Below, piece by piece: positions 1-6,065 of a stretch of DNA of 58,050 bases. Every line of letters begins with the position of its first letter. The stretch's first letter is position 1. This DNA comes from Gemmatimonadaceae bacterium (GTDB lineage Bacteria; Gemmatimonadota; Gemmatimonadetes; Gemmatimonadales; Gemmatimonadaceae). The notes beneath the pieces are model-generated. The model ran no database searches. It was not told the origin of the DNA and saw nothing but the letters and a program-made list of their open reading frames with translations. A program made the translations under genes and the position numbers. Location: positions 1 through 58,050 of the forward strand of contig JANWIF010000011.1 in NCBI GenBank assembly GCA_025450035.1, read 5' to 3'.

Positions 1-700
1 CTTCGATCCCTCCCACCCCCCAGCCCAACACGCCAAACCCGGTGATAATCGTCGTGTGCGAATACGTGCCCACGAGGGAATCGGGATACGCCAACTGTTC
101 GCCGTCCTCCGTCGCGCTGAATACCGAGCGTCCCAGATATTCCAGGTTGACCTGGTGGCAGATTCCCGTCTCTGGCGGCACGACGTTGAAGTTGCGAAAC
201 GCATGCTGCCCCCAGCGCAGAAAGGCATAGCGCTCCTGGTTCCGCTCGAACTCTTTGGTGGTGTTGATCAGGAACGCCGCTTCGCTGCCGTACTCGTCGA
301 CCTGCACCGAGTGATCGATCACCAGGTCGGCGGGCTGCAGCGGGTTGATGCGCTTGGGGTCGCCGCCGATTCGCGCGATCGCATCGCGCATCGCCGCAAG
401 ATCGACGACGGCCGGAACGCCGGTGAAGTCCTGTAGCAGCACGCGAGCCGGCCGGAACGCAATTTCCTGTTCCTGTTCCGCGGTCACGTCCCACGAGCTG
501 AGTGCGACGATGTCGTTGCGCTTGACGAACGCGTCGTCCTCGTTGCGGAGAAGATTCTCGAGCAGAATGCGCAGCGTGATGGGCAATCGGTCCACGCGGG
601 CACCGGCAACCCGTGCGCGGGCGTCCAAACGGAAAATGGTGTAGCTCGTGCCGTCGACCTCGAGAGTCGAGCGACTGCCGAAGGAGTCGAGAGAGCGCAT
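1..700 (-). CDS. acnA: Aconitate hydratase A, N-terminal 233 residues (runs off the left edge)
   Basis: This is the start of a cytoplasmic [4Fe-4S] aconitase, which isomerises citrate to isocitrate in the TCA cycle. The reading frame begins [17 protein letters not shown] and continues through the conserved stretches [60 protein letters not shown] and [13 protein letters not shown]. These are diagnostic of the AcnA/IRP1 type rather than AcnB. The cluster-binding cysteines and the C-terminal swivel domain lie beyond the window. The ATG at 698-700 was chosen because homologues start with a similar SLDSFG segment. No clear Shine-Dalgarno sequence is visible, and a small hairpin lies just upstream. 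The identification is firm; only the start codon is uncertain. Confidence 0.93.
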   Translation of the reverse strand, partial: MRSLDSFGSRSTLEVDGTSYTIFRLDARARVAGARVDRLPITLRILLENLLRNEDDAFVKRNDIVALSSWDVTAEQEQEIAFRPARVLLQDFTGVPAVVDLAAMRDAIARIGGDPKRINPLQPADLVIDHSVQVDEYGSEAAFLINTTKEFERNQERYAFLRWGQHAFRNFNVVPPETGICHQVNLEYLGRSVFSATEDGEQLAYPDSLVGTYSHTTIITGFGVLGWGVGGIE

Positions 701-722
701 TTCGGAACTCGCGATCGGTGCG

Positions 723-740
723 CCCGACAGGGAAGTCGGG
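723..740 (-). promoter_or_regulatory. Small hairpin in the aconitase leader
   Basis: A 6-bp inverted repeat (CCCGAC / GTCGGG, 6-nt loop) sits 23-40 nt upstream of the aconitase start codon and would form a stem-loop in its mRNA leader. It could influence translation or be incidental. No further regulatory signature is visible. Confidence 0.25.
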
Positions 741-857
741 ACGCAGTTATGGGCGGAGCCACTGTCGCTGCGCTCAACGCGCGAACGACAGGCTATCCCA
801 AATCTAGCACGATCCCCTATCCGAGGGCGCTCCCTCGGTTCGCCCACACTCCACTCC

Positions 858-1268
858 CTACGACCCGTTGGGAGAAAAGGTGTAGCACCATGCCTCTCCC
901 TCCAGCACCGTTTCACCGGTTTGCGTGCGAATCTCAATGCGCAATTGCGTGACCGGTTTGCTGGGATGCACGCTTACCACCTCCGCCACGGCGGTGATGG
1001 TGTCCCCGATGTACACGGGTGAGGTGAATTTCCAGTTCTGACTGAGGAACACCGTCCCCGGACCGGGCAAGTCCATCGCCACCAGTGCGTGCAGCAGACC
1101 TGTCGTGAGGCCGCCCTGCACCACGAGCCGGCCGAAACGCGTGTGAGCGGCGAACGATGCGTCGAAGTGCAGCGGGTTGAAGTCGCCGGTGAGCTCGGCG
1201 AACGCTCGAACCTGCTCGGCCCCGAGCGTCAGCGAGCGCGTGGCCCGTTGGCCTACCTGGAGTGGCAC
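858..1268 (-). CDS. MaoC-like hot-dog (R)-enoyl-CoA hydratase
   Basis: This is a single hot-dog-fold protein of the MaoC dehydratase family, expected to hydrate or dehydrate acyl-CoA thioesters. It carries the hydratase-2 segment [13 protein letters not shown], with the catalytic Asp and His positions, followed by [10 protein letters not shown] where many relatives have a VAHGM-like segment, and then the [10 protein letters not shown] region. At 136 residues it matches a stand-alone domain. GTG at 1266-1268 is preferred because it opens directly on the family-typical PLQVGQ segment and leaves a 7-bp gap after the upstream DUF6494 stop. An in-frame ATG at 1311-1313 would add 15 residues and overlap DUF6494 by 38 bp. 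The two genes probably form one transcription unit. Confidence 0.85.
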   Translation of the reverse strand: MPLQVGQRATRSLTLGAEQVRAFAELTGDFNPLHFDASFAAHTRFGRLVVQGGLTTGLLHALVAMDLPGPGTVFLSQNWKFTSPVYIGDTITAVAEVVSVHPSKPVTQLRIEIRTQTGETVLEGEAWCYTFSPNGS

Positions 1269-1275
1269 GAGTTCG

Positions 1276-1497
1276 CTAGGGCGTGCTGCGAGCGGCGAGC
1301 GCAATCTCGCCATCGATGCGCATCTCTGAGAGTACACCCGGAATGGAGAGCACCGCGTGCACCGGTAACGTCTCCGTGCCGCGCAGCGTGTTGTGCTCGA
1401 TCCCATCCGCGACCGCCTTCTCGATTTCACGCTGTGCGGTGACGCCGAAGCGCTTGAGAAACTTTCGCAGCTCGAGATTGAATTGCTCGACGTCCAT
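1276..1497 (-). CDS. DUF6494 family small protein
   Basis: This 73-residue protein begins MDVEQFNLELRKFLKRFGVT and continues with QREIEKAV and GTETLPVHAVLSI. The pattern agrees with my recollection of the DUF6494 family, a short family of unknown function with an N-terminal helical segment and a short C-terminal beta region ending in DGEI. It has no signal peptide and no cysteine cluster. A purine-rich AGGAGAG-like ribosome site lies upstream of the ATG. It precedes the MaoC-like gene on the same strand, so the two are probably co-transcribed. I cannot suggest a function beyond that association. Confidence 0.75.
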   Translation of the reverse strand: MDVEQFNLELRKFLKRFGVTAQREIEKAVADGIEHNTLRGTETLPVHAVLSIPGVLSEMRIDGEIALAARSTP

Positions 1498-1546
1498 GGT
1501 CTGTCTCTCCTGAAAGGGGCGGCCAGGCGAATGCGCGACCGGCTGG

Positions 1547-2290
1547 TCAGGCTGCCGTGAGCACCAGGGGCGCGCCCTCCCGAATCACGATTGTGTGCTC
1601 GTGATGCGCGGCAAGACTGCGGTCCTCGGTGCGGAGTGTCCATCCGTCGCGTTCCTCGACCACACGCGTGGGATGCGGCGTCACCATCGGTTCGACGGCG
1701 ATCACGAGGCCCGGCGACAGCACGCCGCGAGTCGACGGGTCGTACCAGTTGGGCACCGATGGACTTTCGTGAATTCGGCGACCCACGCCGTGCCCCGCGA
1801 GCTCGCGCACTACCGCGAACCCGTGACGCAGGGCTTCTTGTTCCACCGCACGGCCGAGCGCGGCCACCGGTGCGCCCGCGTGCGCCGCGCGCAGAGCTGT
1901 CGTGAATGCCTGGCGCGCGCAGCGCTGCAACGCACGCGACTGCAGTAGCGCAGGTGGGACGAGCACGGTCACCGCGGCATCGGCGATGTAGCCGTCGAGC
2001 TCGAGTGTCACGTCCAACTTTACAACGTCGCCGCCGCGTACCACACGAGTCCCGGGAATGCCGTGCACGATCTCGTCGTTCACGCTGATGCAAGTAAACC
2101 CGGGGAAGTCGTACGTCAGCTGGGGCGCCGAGCGCGCTCCCTCGGCGCGGGCAAATCGAGCCGCCACGTCATCGATGGCACCGGTTGTGTTACCAACGCG
2201 AACCGCGCCACGCATGGCCTCGAGCGTGCGCGCCACGAGTCGTCCGACGCGTTGCATTCCTGTCAACTCGGAGGCTGACCTGATCGTCAT
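1547..2290 (-). CDS. map: Methionine aminopeptidase, type I
   Basis: This enzyme removes the initiator methionine from nascent proteins. The 247-residue sequence has the type-I pita-bread fold markers: FPGFTCISVNDEIVHGIP, then VVKLDVTLELDGYIADAA with the two metal-ligand Asp residues, then GHGVGRRIHESPSVPN with the metal His, then VIAVEPM with the metal Glu, and a final EHTIVI with the last Glu. All expected metal ligands are present and the length is normal. The ATG at 2288-2290 starts MTIRSASELTGMQRVGR, as in homologues. It lies 80 bp downstream of lspA on the same strand and may be read through from it. Confidence 0.95.
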   Translation of the reverse strand: MTIRSASELTGMQRVGRLVARTLEAMRGAVRVGNTTGAIDDVAARFARAEGARSAPQLTYDFPGFTCISVNDEIVHGIPGTRVVRGGDVVKLDVTLELDGYIADAAVTVLVPPALLQSRALQRCARQAFTTALRAAHAGAPVAALGRAVEQEALRHGFAVVRELAGHGVGRRIHESPSVPNWYDPSTRGVLSPGLVIAVEPMVTPHPTRVVEERDGWTLRTEDRSLAAHHEHTIVIREGAPLVLTAA

Positions 2291-2369
2291 GATGCGCCCA
2301 ACGGCGAAAGTGTGAGCAAGATGGCCCGCGGTCGGAACCCCGCGACGTTGCCTGACTTGAGTTTGCGGA

Positions 2370-2870
2370 TCATTGGGCTCGCTCCGTGGACTTCGTTTTG
2401 TCCCGCTGCCAGAGCAGGATGGCGAGCAACACCGCGCCCACCGACACTCCCGCGTCCGCCACGTTGAAGGTCCAGAAGTGCCACGCGCCAAATCGGACAT
2501 CGATGAAATCCACGACACCCCGCGCTGAGCGCAGCCGGTCGAGCAGATTGCCCAAGGCGCCGCCGGACACCAGCCCCAACGCAGCGCCCAACCAGGCATC
2601 CGACGGTGCGGCGTGCCGATACATGTTGTACAGCACGATCAGCGCCACCACCACTACGATGCTCAACACCAGGCGTGACCAGGGACCGGCACCAATGCCA
2701 AATGCCGTGCCGCGATTGAACGTCAGCGTGAGCTGCACCAGCGTTCCCGCCAGGTGCCGCGGCAGGTGCGGGATCAAGTATTCGAGGGCGAGTGACTTCG
2801 TGATCCAGTCGGCCGCCACGACGAACGCCGCTATGGGCCAGAACGTAATCGCCTTCTTGGGAAATGGCAC
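2370..2870 (-). CDS. lspA: Lipoprotein signal peptidase (signal peptidase II)
   Basis: This is an inner-membrane aspartyl protease that cleaves prolipoprotein signal peptides; several likely lipoproteins are encoded in this same window. The 166-residue protein has four hydrophobic segments and both catalytic motifs, GNLLDRLRSARGVVDFIDV and FNVADAGVSVG, each containing one catalytic Asp. The start is placed at GTG 2868-2870 (VPFPKKAITFW) because this gives the normal family length. A longer in-frame opening exists but would add atypical sequence. A 20-codon reading frame with a good ribosome site ends 11 bp upstream and could couple translation. The isoleucyl-tRNA synthetase gene that often precedes lspA is absent here. 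Confidence 0.93.
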   Translation of the reverse strand: MPFPKKAITFWPIAAFVVAADWITKSLALEYLIPHLPRHLAGTLVQLTLTFNRGTAFGIGAGPWSRLVLSIVVVVALIVLYNMYRHAAPSDAWLGAALGLVSGGALGNLLDRLRSARGVVDFIDVRFGAWHFWTFNVADAGVSVGAVLLAILLWQRDKTKSTERAQ

Positions 2871-2881
2871 GAGATCCGAGC

Positions 2882-2944
2882 TCAGCGAGGGCTTGGGGAT
2901 ACTACGCCAAGCAGGATGAGCGCGAGCACGACCGTCGTTCCCAT
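2882..2944 (-). CDS. Possible 20-residue hydrophobic leader peptide upstream of lspA
   Basis: This is a 21-codon frame opening with ATG at 2942-2944, preceded six bases earlier by a GGAGAT-like ribosome site, which is better than the one for lspA itself. The product would be MGTTVVLALILLGVVS followed by PSPR, a single short hydrophobic stretch. The frame ends 11 bp before the lspA GTG, so it could be a micro membrane protein or a translational-coupling leader. The evidence is only the ribosome site, composition and position, and chance is possible. Confidence 0.3.
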   Translation of the reverse strand: MGTTVVLALILLGVVSPSPR

Positions 2945-3003
2945 GGGGATCTCCGCTCTTAGTGGGAGTGCGTCGGTGCCGGCAGCGCGCGCACCTGCTC
3001 GAC

Positions 3004-3744
3004 TCAGGATGCGGCCAGGTAGTGGCATCCGGCCTCTTCTGCACGAGCCACCGCGAAGATTCCCGAGGGCATGAGGATCACGCCCGGAACGAGCGAGCGC
3101 TTGAGCTCGTCCTGCACAGCATCCGGTTTCTGCTTGGTGTGATCGGCGATCTGATCGGCGAACCCCTGGAGGGCCATGTTGCAGGCCAGCACGATGACGC
3201 CGCGCCGGATCAAGGAGTCCAAGCCGCCGTCGGCCCAGACTAACGAGTATTTGTCGTCGGGTTTGGGATTGAGAAACGGATTGCGCTTCGCCTTGTCGCC
3301 CGTGGTGGGGTCCTTGAGCTTCGTGGATTGACCGACGAAGTCGTAGCGTGTCCACACGGAGTCGGCAAGCACCATCGGGATGGCGCGGTGTCGGAACACG
3401 ATGACCGCGTTTAAGTCGGCATCGCTTGTACCGTACACCTCGTGGTATCCGGCGAGATAGAGTTGTGCCTTACCGAGCGCGGCGCCGTCGGACACGTTCG
3501 GGGAATCGAAGATCTGCCGGCGTTGGGCGGTGATCCTGTCCACCCAGGACATGTCCCACGGCCCGCGCGGCAGCGACGACGCGGTGTCCAGTGCGGCGCG
3601 CGCGTCCGGCCGTCGCCCCGCGCCGGCGAGTGGACGGGCAACGACGCCCGTCGTCGCGATAGCGGCAATGCCGGCAGCGAGCTGCGCGAGAAATCCGCGG
3701 CGCGGATTGGAGCGCCCGTCGGGTGATGGCGGTGGGTGCGTCAC
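3004..3744 (-). CDS. Tat-exported DsrE-like protein of unknown role
   Basis: The precursor is about 246 residues. Its N-terminus carries a twin-arginine signal (NPRRGFLAQLAAGIAAIATT), so the folded protein is probably exported. The C-terminal half contains VIVLACNMALQGFADQIA and VPGVILMPSGIFAVARAEEAGCHYL. These resemble the DsrE/DsrF-like pattern in which a conserved Cys is followed by a PGV-x-x-x-PSG turn and a final tyrosine-rich strand. A GTG at 3742-3744 is proposed as start because it gives a short n-region before the RR pair; a longer frame upstream lacks any signal logic. No ribosome site is obvious. It may participate in periplasmic sulfur or redox chemistry, but that is inference from fold resemblance only. 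Confidence 0.7.
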   Translation of the reverse strand: MTHPPPSPDGRSNPRRGFLAQLAAGIAAIATTGVVARPLAGAGRRPDARAALDTASSLPRGPWDMSWVDRITAQRRQIFDSPNVSDGAALGKAQLYLAGYHEVYGTSDADLNAVIVFRHRAIPMVLADSVWTRYDFVGQSTKLKDPTTGDKAKRNPFLNPKPDDKYSLVWADGGLDSLIRRGVIVLACNMALQGFADQIADHTKQKPDAVQDELKRSLVPGVILMPSGIFAVARAEEAGCHYLAAS

Positions 3745-3915
3745 GAACGAATTAATGGGTGAGAGCAGGGGAGAGACACGCGGGCATCGTACTGACTCTA
3801 GCGTCCGCGGTCGTGGGGAGCAACCGGTGGATGAGAGAACGCGCAGTGTCGTCTCATCGAAGCCAGAACGACACTGCGCGTTCGTCACTCGTCCCGCGAT
3901 CTCACACGTCGGGCG

Positions 3916-4089
3916 TTACTTCTCCCGGCGTCGCAGCGACCGCAACTCCCGGAGGAGGCGATCGACGACGATGGTGGTGGATTCGCGGGGATGCTTCTTC
4001 TCGCGGTCGAGAAAGGCGCGTGACGCCTTGCTCACCCAGATCGTGGTCTGGTCCTCCCGGTATTCACGATATCGATCCCGGGTGGGCAT
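3916..4089 (-). CDS. Small basic protein, ribbon-helix-helix-like (57 residues)
   Basis: A short frame opens with ATG at 4087-4089, preceded six bases upstream by GAGGGG, a strong ribosome site. The product begins MPTRDRYREYREDQTTIWVS and ends in RLLRELRSLRRREK. It is highly charged, with a short beta-like QTTIWVS stretch followed by two predicted helices, which is the layout of MetJ/Arc-type DNA-binding domains and of many antitoxins. No toxin-like partner is adjacent, so an antitoxin role is not supported. The fold call is inference from pattern alone. Confidence 0.5.
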   Translation of the reverse strand: MPTRDRYREYREDQTTIWVSKASRAFLDREKKHPRESTTIVVDRLLRELRSLRRREK

Positions 4090-4377
4090 GAAGAACCCCT
4101 CGGTGTTAGGGTGATGAGTTGAACAGCCGCTTCGACAGTGGAACGGTGCGACGTGCTGCGACTGCCAGGTCGGTCAACGCAAGATGCGTGCGGCATCCAA
4201 CATGCGCGCGACTTCGCACTTCCAAGCGCGTCCGACCAGTCGGGATGATTCCGTAAGACACGGCAGGCAGCATTCGGTTCCCGGCAATACGTCGGCGGGA
4301 CAAGACGACATCCGAGATGCCCAACCGCCCAACGCGGCGAAACACTTGAGTGCGACCCCGGCATCGCCGCATACAAT
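4090..4377. other. Intergenic region without a recognised gene
   Basis: About 290 bp separate the small basic gene from the unknown gene at 4378-4866. Longer frames crossing this stretch do not look like protein. No terminator hairpin with a T-run and no promoter that I trust were seen. Confidence 0.4.
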
Positions 4378-4866
4378 TTAGCGTACCCGGCCCGTCCGGC
4401 GAAAGGGTAGGCCCGCACGTTCCAGGCTGACCTCGTCTTCGTGGCGCAACGAAAACGCCCCCTCGCCGACCATGGTGTCCACCGACAGTAACAACGAACC
4501 ACCCCGGTAAACCGCTGGATCCCGAACGGCAGCCATCGCGGGGTCCCCTTCTGCGCTGCCCCCGCCCAACAATCCACCCGGCAGCAGCTGCTCGAGCACC
4601 GCCGCCGACTCGCCGGTGAGCGCCCACCGGTCGCCCGCGCTTGCCACCCGCCGCCGAAATGGCGCCAACAGCACGTCCCACTCGGCCCAGACAGTGTCCG
4701 GAAGGTAGGGCGGACCGAGAAACGCGAGCGAGAACTCGTCGGCACCCCTGGTACGGCACCAATCCAACAGCCGCCAACTCGATGCCGCCGTGTAGTCTTC
4801 CCGTTGCACGAACAACATCAGCCAGCCGGTGAATGACCCGTCCCGAGCGCCGGTCCCGCGCTGCAC
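4378..4866 (-). CDS. Hypothetical protein, 162 residues
   Basis: I do not recognise this protein. It starts with GTG at 4864-4866 and reads MQRGTGARDGSFTGWLMLF, then continues with tryptophan-rich segments (SSWRLLDWCRT, WAEWDVLLAPFRRR) and a glycine-rich middle (LLPGGLLGGGSAEGD). It has no signal peptide, transmembrane segment or cysteine pattern. A later methionine in WLMLFVQRED is an alternative start. Support for a real gene comes from a promoter-like sequence about 100 bp upstream in the right orientation and from sustained protein-like composition. A GTTAGGC copy lies 12 bp upstream of the start codon. Confidence 0.55.
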   Translation of the reverse strand: MQRGTGARDGSFTGWLMLFVQREDYTAASSWRLLDWCRTRGADEFSLAFLGPPYLPDTVWAEWDVLLAPFRRRVASAGDRWALTGESAAVLEQLLPGGLLGGGSAEGDPAMAAVRDPAVYRGGSLLLSVDTMVGEGAFSLRHEDEVSLERAGLPFRRTGRVR

Positions 4867-4962
4867 CGTCGCCTTACGCCTAACGGATGGGGCCGTTGCG
4901 GCCTATCCTGCACGGACCATCCGGCGAGTGCCCGCCTACCGCCGTGCGGCACCGCGCACTCC

Positions 4963-4991
4963 AGTATAGGTTGTCGCGATCGCGATGTCGA
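4963..4991 (-). promoter_or_regulatory. Sigma70-type promoter for the gene at 4378-4866
   Basis: On the minus strand, TCGACA (4986-4991) and TATACT (4963-4968) are separated by exactly 17 bp. Each hexamer matches the consensus at five of six positions, unusual in such GC-rich DNA. Transcription would start near 4956, giving a leader of about 90 nt before the GTG start. Confidence 0.4.
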
Positions 4992-5142
4992 TATCCAAAG
5001 CGCAAATAGCCGCCACCGATACGCTCACGATGGGTCATTCCCGCGCGTGCCGCGCCTCAGCCTGCGCGGTACCGTCGTGACGCGCGGTACGCGTGCAAAC
5101 CACGTTCCCGCGCCTCCGTTAGGGGGCGAATTGCCGCGTCGC

Positions 5143-5868
5143 TCAGCGCAGTTCGCGCACCTTGATGTTCCGGAGCGCAAGCAGTCCGGGGTGGTCGCCC
5201 TGAATTCCAATCACGCCGCGCTTCGCCATACCGTAGTTCGGGTACGCCGCGAACTTGCTGGTCTTCACCTTGGCCCGCCAGTCGGCGCTCCACAGGTCGT
5301 ACGAGAGCAGCGCCTTGCCGTTCAGCCAGTGTTCCACGTGCGCGCCCTTCACGATGATCCGCGCCGTGTTCCATTGCCCGGCAGGTTTCACGATTCCCGC
5401 CGCGGACGGATACAGCGCGTAGGCGGAGCCCGCCGCGGTTAGACGGCTCTTGCCGTCGGGCGCGTTCGCGTCATCGAGTAGCTGAAACTCGGGGGCGCTC
5501 CAATAGATGTGATCGTACTCCTCGGGGCCGCGAGAGAAGATTCCACTGTTCCCCCCCTTGCCGATCTTCCAGTCGACGTCGAGCTCGAAGTCCCCGTACT
5601 GCCCCGTGGTGACGATGTCCTCGGTCTCCCCGCGCTTCATGAGCATGCCGTCCTCGACGAACCAGCCGGCGGGAACAGCCCCCCCCCCTCCCGCCTGCTC
5701 CCGGTAGCCCCGCCACCCGGTCGTTGTGCGACCATCGAATAGCAACGTCCAGCCTGCTGCTTTTTCTTGCGGCGTGAGCGTATTGGGCGCGTGCTGCGCG
5801 CCGGCATCTGCCACCGTGAGAACGATGGTGACCAGAATCGCTGCGCCCGCGATGACCGGATGCCTCAT
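5143..5868 (-). CDS. Secreted DUF1080 (3-keto-disaccharide hydrolase domain) protein
   Basis: This 241-residue exported protein begins MRHPVIAGAAILVTIVLTVA, a typical Sec signal, followed by a single concanavalin-like DUF1080 domain. Family hallmarks are GWTLLFDGRTTTGWRGY, WFVEDGMLMKRG, YGDFELDVDWKIG, GNSGIFSRG, WNTARIIVKGAHVEHWLNG and GVIGIQGDHPGLLALRNIKVREL. Characterised relatives hydrolyse 3-keto-glycosides, so a role in sugar or glycoside breakdown outside the cytoplasm is likely. The ATG at 5866-5868 has GAGG at a good distance; an upstream in-frame start would add a histidine-rich tail without function. A run of ten C bases (5688-5698 region) encodes a Gly-rich loop and is a candidate frameshift hot spot. 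The gene is divergent from the GGT gene. Confidence 0.9.
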   Translation of the reverse strand: MRHPVIAGAAILVTIVLTVADAGAQHAPNTLTPQEKAAGWTLLFDGRTTTGWRGYREQAGGGGAVPAGWFVEDGMLMKRGETEDIVTTGQYGDFELDVDWKIGKGGNSGIFSRGPEEYDHIYWSAPEFQLLDDANAPDGKSRLTAAGSAYALYPSAAGIVKPAGQWNTARIIVKGAHVEHWLNGKALLSYDLWSADWRAKVKTSKFAAYPNYGMAKRGVIGIQGDHPGLLALRNIKVRELR

Positions 5869-5895
5869 GGAGCCCTCGAAATGGTGGTGCGGGAA

Positions 5896-5923
5896 ATTGT
5901 GCGCGTGCACCAGGTCCCGTCAA
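5896..5923 (-). promoter_or_regulatory. Possible promoter for the DUF1080 gene
   Basis: On the minus strand TTGACG (5918-5923) is followed after 16 bp by CACAAT (5896-5901). The start of transcription would fall about 20 nt before the DUF1080 start codon, leaving just enough room for its GAGG ribosome site. Confidence 0.3.
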
Positions 5924-6065
5924 ACCGCGGCGCCACGTTCGCGCGGCGCGTTACCGCCGCCCGGGGCTCCGCTGGCGGCGCGCCTGTACGCGCCACACAT
6001 TGAACGCCCCAGCGTGCCCGCCGCCGGCGACGCGCGTCGTTCTACCTCACCGCGACCGGATCGCC

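Noticed and set aside
1269-2093. N-terminal extension of the MaoC frame
   Set aside because: The extension overlaps DUF6494 and map in the same direction and reads as Arg-rich non-protein sequence; the conserved domain starts at residue 2 of the short form.
3916-4089. Toxin-antitoxin system around the small basic protein
   Set aside because: No neighbouring gene resembles a toxin, so only a DNA-binding-like fold is suggested.
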